A DNA stretch of 7,429 bases from Candidatus Hydrothermarchaeota archaeon (GCA_015520145.1 WAQR01000109.1:1-7429); one strand, 5' to 3'. Counted from the stretch's first letter, positions 1 through 5,921 are shown. The notes: generated by a model not told the origin, from the sequence alone. A program made the numbers and translations.

Positions 1-2
1 CG

Positions 3-608
3 GTTGCAACCAGCAATCTTATAACAATCAGCGAAGAAGACAACCTAAAAACCGCGGCAAAATTGATAATCAAACACAGGATCTCCTCACTTCCTGTAGT
101 AAGGGAGGGAGACGGAGATGGAGATGGAGACCTGGAGGGAAACAGCAGCAGAGATGACATAGTAGGGATAATAACCACAACAGACCTCCTAAAACCCCTG
201 ACAGATTCTGACGTGAAACTTGGCGAGATTATGACGAAAAGAGTCAGGAGGGTCTCACCGACAGAACGGGTGGTCCACGCGAGGAGGATAATGATTGACG
301 AAAATATCTCGCGCCTGGTTGTCGTGGAGGACGGGAATGTGCGGGGCGTAGTGACTGAAAAAGATACGGCAAAGATCCTCTTTGAATTCAGGAAGGCAAC
401 AGACAGGCATCAATACGCAAGGATCAGGAACATACCTGTAGAAGATGTCATGACAAAAGATGTCTTTACCCTTCCGCCCACATCCACAGCAGGCGAGGCG
501 TCAAGAACCATGTTGGATAGGCGGTTTTCCGGGATCCCAATTGTCGAAGACGGGAAACTTGTAGGCATAGTAACAAAGACAGACATGGCAAAATTACATC
601 TATCCTGA
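3..608 (+). CDS. Multi-CBS-domain protein, 3' part (5' end outside the window)
   Basis: The reading frame is open to the left edge, and the in-frame residues before the TTG at 63 (VATSNLITISEEDNLKTAAK) are the normal first half of a CBS domain, so TTG 63 is an internal codon and the true start lies upstream. The 201 visible codons hold three CBS repeats, at about residues 1-70, 73-126 and 145-201. Each has the ISxLPVV or similar strand and a GIxT..D element. CBS domains pair into Bateman modules, so a fourth repeat probably lies off the edge. Such proteins bind adenine nucleotides or related ligands and regulate partners; stand-alone archaeal versions usually have no assigned target. One oddity is a (Gly-Asp)x4 run at residues 36-43 in a strand-connecting loop of the first visible domain. 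It ends with tandem in-frame TGA codons (606-608 and 618-620). Confidence 0.9.
   Translation, partial: VATSNLITISEEDNLKTAAKLIIKHRISSLPVVREGDGDGDGDLEGNSSRDDIVGIITTTDLLKPLTDSDVKLGEIMTKRVRRVSPTERVVHARRIMIDENISRLVVVEDGNVRGVVTEKDTAKILFEFRKATDRHQYARIRNIPVEDVMTKDVFTLPPTSTAGEASRTMLDRRFSGIPIVEDGKLVGIVTKTDMAKLHLS
108..131 (+). repeat. GGA-GAY hexanucleotide repeat encoding (Gly-Asp)x4
   Basis: Four consecutive 6-bp units of GGA followed by GAC or GAT encode GDGDGDGD. The run lies in the loop between two strands of a CBS domain, where the neighbouring domains have only a short EDGN or EDGK turn. The loop is extended further by LEGNSSRDD. This looks like a microsatellite-type in-frame expansion. Confidence 0.8.
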
Positions 609-661
609 AAGCTATCCTGAAAGGTTAAAGGTTATTTAAGCTATTCTTTTAAGCTATTCTT
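600..661. repeat. Two adjacent tandem micro-duplications in the convergent gap
   Basis: A perfect 12-bp tandem duplication (CTATCCTGAAAG at 600-611 and 612-623) contains the stop codon of the rightward CBS gene. A perfect 13-bp tandem duplication (TTAAGCTATTCTT at 636-648 and 649-661) contains the stop codon of the leftward gene ending at 654. The 12-bp period places a second TGA in frame. The gap is AT-rich with short T runs on the plus strand, which could serve termination, but I see no convincing stem-loop. Confidence 0.85.
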
Positions 662-1412
662 CCCCAAGTTCCCCAGGACTCAGGTTGTCTTTAATAAATC
701 CCTGCATCCAGCCTAGCATGTTCCTGACATCTTCAAGGGTATACATATAAAATTTCGCCTTTGACGCTGCAATCCCTATATTTGCATAGAACTGAATCTT
801 CTCAAGTTCATCTGGACTGAAGACATCTTCATCAGTCAGGTTTAATATCAGCGAATCTATCCGTTCTTTTGTGGAATAATCTATTCCTTTTGCCTCACTT
901 ATCCGTTTAAGCGAACTTTCCAGGACAGCACATGCCAGAACTGCCGCTGGATCTTTCAACCCCTCTCTAAGAAGGGCGTCCGCCTTAACCAGGATAGATT
1001 CAAGCACTTCCTTACACACCCCTGCTCTGATGTTCGTCAGGTACTCGTTTGATACAGCATTTTTTGCAACATCAAGTGTTCCGATCTGATGGGATATGAT
1101 ATAGCTCAGTTTCTTGACGTCCCTGTACTGTGTCCCGAATGATAAAATCGCCTTTGTTATTTTTCCAGAAGAGCCCAGAATCGTCAGATTCTTTATGATA
1201 ATCTCCCCCTTTACCTTGTCATTTATGAACTCCTCTGTATAATCTGCACCCTTCCCGTAGATATCTGTTAGAATCTGGATACATGCAAGATTCCATCTCT
1301 GATAATCTGATGCGATCCTCTGCCACGACGGCGTGTTTAAGATTTGAATCTTTAATTCTTCACCTTCTCTGATAAAGTCAGCAATCTTTGACTGGAGTTT
1401 TTCCACATCCAT
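654..1412 (-). CDS. Hypothetical protein with DUF4145/HEPN-like C-terminal region
   Basis: A soluble 252-aa protein with no signal peptide or membrane segment. I do not recognise residues 1-130. Residues 132-242 resemble the helical DUF4145/HEPN-like fold: a helix of the type LLREGLKDPAAVLACAVLES (148-166 region), then a charged linker, then a C-terminal helical pair (about 205-242) ending in LEDVRNMLGWMQGFI. HEPN ribonucleases carry an Rx4-6H motif near the start of that last pair. Here the segment reads YANIGIAASKAKF with no His, so RNase activity is unlikely and a binding or scaffold role is more plausible. The start is firm: AGGAGA lies 8 nt upstream of ATG 1412, and the gene begins 1 nt after the stop of the upstream coiled-coil gene, implying translational coupling. 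Family assignment is by pattern only. Confidence 0.8.
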   Translation of the reverse strand: MDVEKLQSKIADFIREGEELKIQILNTPSWQRIASDYQRWNLACIQILTDIYGKGADYTEEFINDKVKGEIIIKNLTILGSSGKITKAILSFGTQYRDVKKLSYIISHQIGTLDVAKNAVSNEYLTNIRAGVCKEVLESILVKADALLREGLKDPAAVLACAVLESSLKRISEAKGIDYSTKERIDSLILNLTDEDVFSPDELEKIQFYANIGIAASKAKFYMYTLEDVRNMLGWMQGFIKDNLSPGELGEE

Positions 1413-1413
1413 T

Positions 1414-2058
1414 TTACAAATCTCCTACGGACTCCCAGAGTCCCAACTTTTCTTTCAGCTTCACAACCTTCTGCTTAAGCTCCTCATTTTCAGATTTCAG
1501 TGCAGATATTGTCCTGTCTTTTTCCTCTGTGAACTTTGCCACTGCTTCCTTGGTCTTGATTTTCAGTTCATCTGCACGGGACTGGAACTTATTTTTGGTC
1601 AAAGAGAGTTCTCTCTCGTACTCCTCTTTGACACGGTCTAGCTCCTTTTTGATATCAAGGTTTTCTTTCTCAAGCTCTCCAATCTTGAGCCTGTGCATTT
1701 CAATTGTATCTTTCATTGCCTTGATTTTCAAAAGCCCTTCATCAAGTTTTTCTGAACTCTCCGCCATCCTGGTCTCTTTTTCCTGGATCTCTTTCATCTT
1801 CTCGCTGTACTCTCTTTCCATCTTTTCCAGCTTTTCTCTCATCTCTCTATTTTCCTTTTCAAGAGATTCTGATCTATCATACAGCATTGCCTTGTCGTGA
1901 TCCATCTCGGCTATCATCTTCTGAAAGCTCTCGGTTTTTTTGGCATGTGATTTCCATTTTAATATACCAAATATGGCTGCGGCTAGAAGGATTGTGAATA
2001 TAACAATGTGTACTGCTGTAAATGTTTCACCTGCAATGATGATAATCGGGTCTGCCAT
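1414..2058 (-). CDS. Membrane-anchored coiled-coil protein, short paralogue
   Basis: A 214-aa protein with one hydrophobic segment (about residues 14-34) followed by basic residues (KWKSHAKK). By the positive-inside rule the N-terminus is outside and the remainder cytoplasmic. Residues 43-206 are almost continuous Glu/Lys/Leu-rich heptads, a long coiled coil. It is a paralogue of the next gene upstream (2091-3134): residues 110-136 match 120-146 there at 13 of 27 positions, and 163-195 match 297-329 at 15 of 33, both without gaps. It lacks the 40-residue repeats that lengthen the other copy. AAGGTG stands 8 nt before ATG 2058. It sits 32 bp after its paralogue and 1 bp before the HEPN-like gene, so the three are probably cotranscribed. 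No known function; the architecture alone resembles bacterial membrane coiled-coil proteins such as EzrA or RmuC, without the RmuC nuclease domain. Confidence 0.82.
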   Translation of the reverse strand: MADPIIIIAGETFTAVHIVIFTILLAAAIFGILKWKSHAKKTESFQKMIAEMDHDKAMLYDRSESLEKENREMREKLEKMEREYSEKMKEIQEKETRMAESSEKLDEGLLKIKAMKDTIEMHRLKIGELEKENLDIKKELDRVKEEYERELSLTKNKFQSRADELKIKTKEAVAKFTEEKDRTISALKSENEELKQKVVKLKEKLGLWESVGDL

Positions 2059-2090
2059 AATATCTGCACCTTGAAAACAGAACTACATAT

Positions 2091-3134
2091 CTAAAGTTTT
2101 TCCACTTCCAGTATCCTGATCTTTTCGTTCAGTCTGTCGTTCTCCCTTTTCAATTCTTCGTTCTCTCGTCTCATGTCGTTTACCAGCGCCTCTTTCTCGT
2201 CTATCAACTGCTGGATGGACTCTTTTGTTTTATTTTTTATTTCGTCAATTCGTGTTTCATAATCTGCTTTTAGCCTGGCTATTTCGTTTGTAAACCTCTC
2301 TGTTATTTCCTTCTCTTTTGAGCTGGCATCTTCAATGAGCCGCTGCTTTTCTTCTTCCATCTCACTTTTAAGCCTTTCTTTGCTGGCTCTCTCTTCTTTT
2401 AGCATGTTCTCGTATCTTTGTATTATTTCATCTTTCTCTACAGAATTATCTTCAATGATCTTCTGTTTTTCTTCTTCCATCTCACTTTTAAGCCTTTCTT
2501 TGCTGGCTCTTTCTTCTTTTAGCATGTTCTCGTATCTTTGTATTATTTCTGTCTTCTCAGATGCGGCGGCTGCCTGTATCTTTCTCTTTTCGTCTTCAGT
2601 CTGCTTTAATAACTCTTCATGTTTCTCTTTTTCCCTCTCAATTTCCTCTCTAAGCCCTTTTATAACCTCTTCTTTCTCCTGTTCGGCCTGGTGTATTATC
2701 TCGTTCCTATCCCTGTCGAGTTCTCCAACCTTTGTCCTCAAAAGCTCGATTTCATCTTTTAGGGCTGTGACTTTCAGCATCTCTTCTTCTGTCTTTTTCA
2801 GCTCTTCTTTTAGTTTTTCTTCTATTGCAGTAGTCGCCTCCTCTTTCTCGTTCAGTTTAGCGGTAAGTTCGTCAATCTTTTCTTTAAAGACCTTTTTTTC
2901 CTTTCTAAGGGTCTCAAGCTCATCGAGCATCTTTATCTTTTCGTTATCCAGATGGTTTGAGCCCATGTTTTCCTGTCGTGGTTTCCTTCGCCCTCTCCCA
3001 CGCCCTCTCCGCTTCCTGAATACCAGGAATACGATTACACCTGTGAGCAGGATTATGACTGCAATAATCAGGTATGTGGTCGAATCTACTCCCATGTCCA
3101 GACTTATGAGAAGGTCATCAAGTGCATTTGCCAT
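2091..3134 (-). CDS. Membrane-anchored coiled-coil protein with 40-residue repeats, long paralogue
   Basis: A 347-aa protein. A single transmembrane segment (about residues 20-39) is followed at once by the very basic stretch RKRRGRGRGRRKPR (40-53), which would hold the C-terminal part in the cytoplasm and could touch nucleic acid or lipid head groups. Residues 63-345 form a long coiled coil. Within it, 193-232 and 233-272 are nearly identical 40-residue units, 153-192 is a diverged unit of exactly the same length, and a partial unit begins near 274. The C-terminus matches that of the shorter neighbour (1414-2058). It is the first gene of the probable three-gene operon. No Shine-Dalgarno is obvious before ATG 3134, but a TATA-like box about 26 nt upstream suggests a leaderless transcript. 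Function unknown; not a chemoreceptor, as no signalling hairpin motif is present. Confidence 0.85.
   Translation of the reverse strand: MANALDDLLISLDMGVDSTTYLIIAVIILLTGVIVFLVFRKRRGRGRGRRKPRQENMGSNHLDNEKIKMLDELETLRKEKKVFKEKIDELTAKLNEKEEATTAIEEKLKEELKKTEEEMLKVTALKDEIELLRTKVGELDRDRNEIIHQAEQEKEEVIKGLREEIEREKEKHEELLKQTEDEKRKIQAAAASEKTEIIQRYENMLKEERASKERLKSEMEEEKQKIIEDNSVEKDEIIQRYENMLKEERASKERLKSEMEEEKQRLIEDASSKEKEITERFTNEIARLKADYETRIDEIKNKTKESIQQLIDEKEALVNDMRRENEELKRENDRLNEKIRILEVEKL
2319..2558 (-). repeat. Tandem 120-bp (40-codon) repeat inside the coiled-coil gene
   Basis: Codons 193-232 (2439-2558) and 233-272 (2319-2438) are tandem copies with a period of exactly 120 bp. Over 2347-2429 against 2467-2549 only one of 83 bases differs, and over 2328-2429 against 2448-2549 five of 102 differ. 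The encoded core is EIIQRYENMLKEERASKERL and its continuation. Near-identity at DNA level, including synonymous sites, means a recent duplication or continuing homogenisation. A third, diverged 40-residue unit precedes it (codons 153-192, at 2559-2678). Confidence 0.93.
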
Positions 3135-3155
3135 AAGATTAGATAGTGGTATAGG

Positions 3156-3163
3156 TACATAAA
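3156..3163 (-). promoter_or_regulatory. TATA-like box for the coiled-coil/HEPN-like operon
   Basis: On the minus strand this reads TTTATGTA, close to the archaeal TATA box, with its centre about 26 nt upstream of the A of ATG 3134. That spacing would start the transcript at or next to the start codon, i.e. a leaderless mRNA, which agrees with the lack of a Shine-Dalgarno there. Inferred from spacing and composition only. Confidence 0.4.
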
Positions 3164-3217
3164 TCTAACGCCTCATCCTAATGCCCCCAAGCCCCTAACA
3201 TCCATCCCCATTTTACA

Positions 3218-3235
3218 CGGTCTTACATTAGACCG
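3218..3235. repeat. Short perfect inverted repeat downstream of pth2
   Basis: CGGTCT and AGACCG form a 6-bp perfect stem around a 6-nt loop, 37 nt beyond the pth2 stop codon. No T run follows on the pth2 sense strand, so a terminator call is not justified. It could be a small 3' hairpin or an operator for the operon starting at 3134. The remainder of 3135-3272 shows nothing further except the TATA-like box. Confidence 0.35.
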
Positions 3236-3272
3236 ATATCGAGTTGTATCCATTCAAAGCTTCACCACGACC

Positions 3273-3629
3273 TCACCCCAATAGTTTTAAATCCCCGGTA
3301 ATCTTATCAACATCCCTCTCAGGCGCAGGCCCGATACCCAGCACAGTGGTGGTATCAGGAGGCAGTTCTGTCAGCCCGGCATCATTTACAATAAAGCACG
3401 GCAGCCGTGCCCCTTTTGCCATCTCATACAGGATATATAATTCCCTTTCACCAGAAACCTTCACGACAACTTTTTTCTGCCCCTCACTTTTCCATGCCCT
3501 GTACCAGTCCTTGTTATATTCCATCGCCTTCTCAGCACTGCCCAGAGCAGCATGAGCAACCTGGGCGCAGGTCTTCCCTCTGGTCATCTTCAAATCAGCC
3601 CTAACCGCGATAACCTGTTTATATTCCAT
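3273..3629 (-). CDS. pth2: Peptidyl-tRNA hydrolase, archaeal/eukaryotic Pth2 type
   Basis: Pth2 cleaves the ester bond between peptide and tRNA in peptidyl-tRNAs that drop off ribosomes, recycling tRNA in the cytoplasm. At 118 aa it is full length for the archaeal family. Family landmarks run end to end: RADLKMTRGKTCAQVAHAAL at 10-29, the strand KKVVVKVSGE at 52-61, FIVNDAGLTEL at 79-89 and TVLGIGPAP at 95-103. Lys19, Asp83 and Thr87 fall where I recall the conserved active-site Lys, Asp and Thr of the Sulfolobus enzyme. AGGTG lies 8 nt upstream of ATG 3629. A weak TTTAAGGT element near 3652-3659 could be its TATA box but would place the transcript start almost on the ATG, in conflict with use of that Shine-Dalgarno. 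It appears monocistronic, with gaps of 138 and 130 bp to its neighbours. Confidence 0.96.
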   Translation of the reverse strand: MEYKQVIAVRADLKMTRGKTCAQVAHAALGSAEKAMEYNKDWYRAWKSEGQKKVVVKVSGERELYILYEMAKGARLPCFIVNDAGLTELPPDTTTVLGIGPAPERDVDKITGDLKLLG

Positions 3630-3759
3630 AACTAAAGCACCTGCTTAATAACCTTAAATCTGCACACTACTCCAGACACCAGTGCAATACCAACATCAAA
3701 ACCGGCACGATATGAAGGCATAATATGAATATACTGAAATCTATTATTATTTAAATTAT

Positions 3760-4881
3760 CTATTTAACGAGCCCCTTGCTCTGTAGCTCTTCTTGTGCCC
3801 TGTTAAACGAATCGACAGCATCCTGGGATTTCACCCATTCTGTCAGATCCAAGATACCGTCCGAGAACATCACCTGTGGTTCGTATCCTAATTTTTTCCT
3901 TGCCTTTGAAATATCAGCAAAACAATGCCTTATGTCTCCTTTCCTGTACCTGCCAACAATAGTGCTACTCACACCAGGGTCTAATTTCTCCACCAGTGTT
4001 TTTGCAATCTCCAGGATAGTCATCCTCCGCCCTGTACCAATATTGAATGCTTCGTATTCCCCGGATTTCCTGGTCATTGCCTTGAGGTTTGCCTGAACGA
4101 TATCTCTGACATGAACAAAATCCCTGCTCTGAAGTCCGTCCTCGAATATCATCGGACTCTTTTGGTTAAGTATCCTTGACGAAAAGATTGCCGCGACTCC
4201 TGTATATGGATTTGACAGTGCCTGGCGTGTACCATAGACATTAAAATATCTCAATGCAACAGTCGGTATCCCGTAGGCACCGCCGATATTCAGGCACATC
4301 TCTTCCTGGTCCCTCTTTGTAATGGCATAAATCGAAGTAGGGTGGAGTGGCTTGGTTTCATCGGTTGGAAGTGGAAATAGCAGACGGTTGCATGTCGGGC
4401 ATTTTAGTTCCCATTCCCTGTTTTCCAGCTGCGCATCTGGCCTCAATTTCGGGTAGACGATCCCGCAATTTTCACACTCGTATTTTCCTTCTCCATAGAT
4501 ACTCATTGAACTGGCGACTATTAGTTTTCTGACGTTGTGTTCTTTGTTTGCCAGTATATCAAGGAGTTTCGCTGTCCCGAGAGTATTTGCCTCGACATAC
4601 CTTTCGATTTCATACATTGACTGGCCAACCCCGACAGCAGCAGCCTGGTGGAAGATGACATCAATATCTTTTAAGGACTCCATTATTGTTTCCCTGTCCC
4701 TCATATCACCTTTTATGAATTCAAGGTTCTCGTTTAGATATTCAGGGATGTTTCCGTCCTGATGGACCTGTTTATCAAGTGAATCGAGTATTCTCACACA
4801 GTGCCCGTCTTCGATTAGCCTATCTGCCAAATGGGATCCTATAAACCCCGCCCCGCCTGTAATTAAGATATTATATTTCAT
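3760..4881 (-). CDS. NAD-dependent nucleotide-sugar epimerase (extended SDR) with zinc-ribbon insert
   Basis: A 373-aa extended short-chain dehydrogenase/reductase. The NAD-binding GGAGFIG motif is at 9-15, the acidic residue ending strand 2 is Asp33, the active-site Ser region is SSM (124-126), the catalytic YxxxK is Tyr185-Lys189, and the substrate-domain signatures RYFNVYGTRQALSNPY (211-226) and SRDFVHVRD (252-260) follow. Between the Ser and Tyr strands is an insert with two Cys pairs (136/139 and 161/164) that should bind zinc. The insert plus the RQALSNPYTGV signature recalls enzymes annotated as dTDP-L-rhamnose 4-epimerase; UDP-glucose/UDP-GlcNAc 4-epimerase is the alternative. Likely role: sugar precursors for glycans or S-layer glycosylation. 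GGTG lies 6 nt before ATG 4881, and a strong TATA box lies at 4915-4922. No sugar-pathway neighbours are visible. Confidence 0.93.
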   Translation of the reverse strand: MKYNILITGGAGFIGSHLADRLIEDGHCVRILDSLDKQVHQDGNIPEYLNENLEFIKGDMRDRETIMESLKDIDVIFHQAAAVGVGQSMYEIERYVEANTLGTAKLLDILANKEHNVRKLIVASSMSIYGEGKYECENCGIVYPKLRPDAQLENREWELKCPTCNRLLFPLPTDETKPLHPTSIYAITKRDQEEMCLNIGGAYGIPTVALRYFNVYGTRQALSNPYTGVAAIFSSRILNQKSPMIFEDGLQSRDFVHVRDIVQANLKAMTRKSGEYEAFNIGTGRRMTILEIAKTLVEKLDPGVSSTIVGRYRKGDIRHCFADISKARKKLGYEPQVMFSDGILDLTEWVKSQDAVDSFNRAQEELQSKGLVK

Positions 4882-4887
4882 TTTTTA

Positions 4888-4922
4888 CACCAGTTTAATC
4901 ATTCCTTTTACTCTTATTTAAA
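4888..4922 (-). promoter_or_regulatory. Promoter (TATA box) and ribosome-binding site of the epimerase gene
   Basis: The minus strand at 4922-4915 reads TTTAAATA, matching the archaeal TATA consensus. A start about 26 nt downstream (near 4892) would give a leader of about 11 nt that just includes the GGTG ribosome-binding site at 4891-4888, 6 nt before ATG 4881. A second AT-rich tract at 5001-5020 could also act as a promoter, but would give a leader near 100 nt. Confidence 0.55.
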
Positions 4923-4924
4923 TC

Positions 4925-4943
4925 TATCTTGGATTATCTTGGA
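4925..4943 (-). promoter_or_regulatory. Direct-repeat candidate operator abutting the epimerase TATA box
   Basis: On the minus strand TCCAAGATA occurs twice with a period of exactly 10 bp (4943-4935 and 4933-4925), ending 2 bp upstream of the TTTAAATA box. The copies lie on the same helical face and cover the BRE position where TFB binds. Archaeal activators and repressors commonly act at this position. The regulator is unknown. Confidence 0.4.
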
Positions 4944-5014
4944 GCCTACAGAGTTTATCGAATCGACCCGATATCAGACGGTACTACTACTAAATCTTCA
5001 TATATATAATTAAA

Positions 5015-5051
5015 AATAATTCCCGAAGGAATAGACGAATTTGGAATTATT
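5015..5051 (-). terminator. Hairpin with T-rich flank after the FeS-B gene (candidate operon terminator)
   Basis: A perfect 9-bp inverted repeat (AATAATTCC at 5015-5023, GGAATTATT at 5043-5051) encloses 19 nt, 30 nt after the FeS-B stop codon. On the transcribed minus strand it is followed directly by TTTTTAATTATATATA, like a U-rich release site. The arm ATTCC can instead pair with GGAAT at 5028-5032 around a CGAA loop, so two exclusive folds exist. The stem is AT-rich and weak. Apart from this and the epimerase promoter I see nothing in 4944-5081. Confidence 0.45.
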
Positions 5052-5081
5052 CAACTAAAAGCTTAAGTAATTAGGTATCTA

Positions 5082-5903
5082 TCACTTGGATTTCTTCGCG
5101 GCTTCAGGTACCGCAGGGACAGGGAAATCCCCATCAGGCAGCGCATAGAAAACAGACCCAATCCTTTTGATCTCTCGTTTCTTTCCCGTCTCGTTTATAA
5201 AAGATTCCAGATCTTTCTTCTTCCCGAACTTCATACACTCTGTTGCACATTTTGTCGCACATGCAGACCAGAGCCCATTGTACTCTATCTTGGTAACAGT
5301 TTTCCTCTTTTCTGCAAGGCGTTTCCCTGAGAGAGGTTTTCCGTTCTCGTCAACAAGCCTTCCAAGATTGTCCCTTTTGATATTTCCTATTGAATCATAA
5401 ACAGGTTCATGAAGCTCCCCGCCACTATTAAGGATATATCTGTAAATATGTTTTATTTCCTCCTCGGTATAGGTCTTCTTGTAATCGACCCTGTTCTTAC
5501 AAAAATCACATTTTATTACCTTCCCTGACCTCGTATCATACTGCGGTGCACCATAGGGGCATGCCTGCATACATCTCTTACAGCCTGTGCACGCCGGTGT
5601 ATCAACATAGACGATCCCGTCCTTCGCCCTCCTCTTCATTGCACCTGCCGGACATGCTTCAATACATGGAGCAGGATTGCAGTGATAACACGGCATTGGG
5701 ATATAAAGTGTCTTGAGCCTGCCTTTTACTCTCTTTGGACCTACCTGCATTACCCTTATGAGCCTTGGACCCATCGGTAGCTCATTTTCCAGCTTGCAGT
5801 GGACCTCACAGCTAAAACACCCAATACAATTTTTTAAATCGATGAACATTACAATATCTTCAGGTCCTGGTTCATTATCTGCTACTTCTACCATCAATTC
5901 CAT
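5082..5903 (-). CDS. Four-cluster ferredoxin-type electron-transfer subunit FeS-B, with large insertion in cluster motif IV
   Basis: A 273-aa cytoplasm-type protein of the DmsB/NrfC/TtrB family, which passes electrons through four 4Fe-4S clusters to or from a molybdopterin oxidoreductase. Cysteine groups: 26/29/32/36; 72/75/80/84; 105/108/111/115; and 132/135 with 215/219. In FeS-A (6426-7226) the last pair of groups is separated by 11 residues; here by 79, a 68-residue insertion rich in Lys, Glu and Tyr. The cores (18-140 here, 53-175 in FeS-A) align without gaps at about 70 % identity. An additional Cys (223) follows the fourth motif in both. FeS-B lacks the YVWPEKH-type tail of FeS-A and ends in a short AAKKSK tail. 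ATG 5903 has a weak TGGAAG site 9 nt upstream; ATG 5894 (Met4) is a possible alternative. It is the last gene of the operon, 18 bp after the tail-like gene. No Tat or Sec signal. Confidence 0.92.
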   Translation of the reverse strand: MELMVEVADNEPGPEDIVMFIDLKNCIGCFSCEVHCKLENELPMGPRLIRVMQVGPKRVKGRLKTLYIPMPCYHCNPAPCIEACPAGAMKRRAKDGIVYVDTPACTGCKRCMQACPYGAPQYDTRSGKVIKCDFCKNRVDYKKTYTEEEIKHIYRYILNSGGELHEPVYDSIGNIKRDNLGRLVDENGKPLSGKRLAEKRKTVTKIEYNGLWSACATKCATECMKFGKKKDLESFINETGKKREIKRIGSVFYALPDGDFPVPAVPEAAKKSK

Positions 5904-5921
5904 CTCAATCGTCTTCCATTT

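Noticed and set aside
63..65. TTG as start of the CBS gene
   Set aside because: The frame is open upstream and the upstream residues complete the CBS domain, so the gene starts outside the window.
1388..1900. Plus-strand open frame opposite the short coiled-coil gene
   Set aside because: Its Ser/Phe-rich product is the mirror of Glu/Lys-rich codons on the minus strand; no ribosome-binding site or family resemblance.
2319..2558. CRISPR or intergenic repeat array
   Set aside because: The units are contiguous, 120 bp, in frame and within a coiled-coil gene; no spacers.
1414..3134. Methyl-accepting chemotaxis protein or RmuC for the coiled-coil pair
   Set aside because: No chemoreceptor signalling-tip motif, HAMP domain or RmuC nuclease domain; only the transmembrane plus coiled-coil layout is shared.
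2335..3162. Long plus-strand open frame opposite the long coiled-coil gene
   Set aside because: Again a Ser/Phe-rich mirror of coiled-coil codons; it merely inherits the 120-bp repeat from the real gene.
3234..3241. CGATATCG palindrome as an operator
   Set aside because: Only 8 bp, self-complementary by chance often enough, and not clearly placed relative to a promoter.
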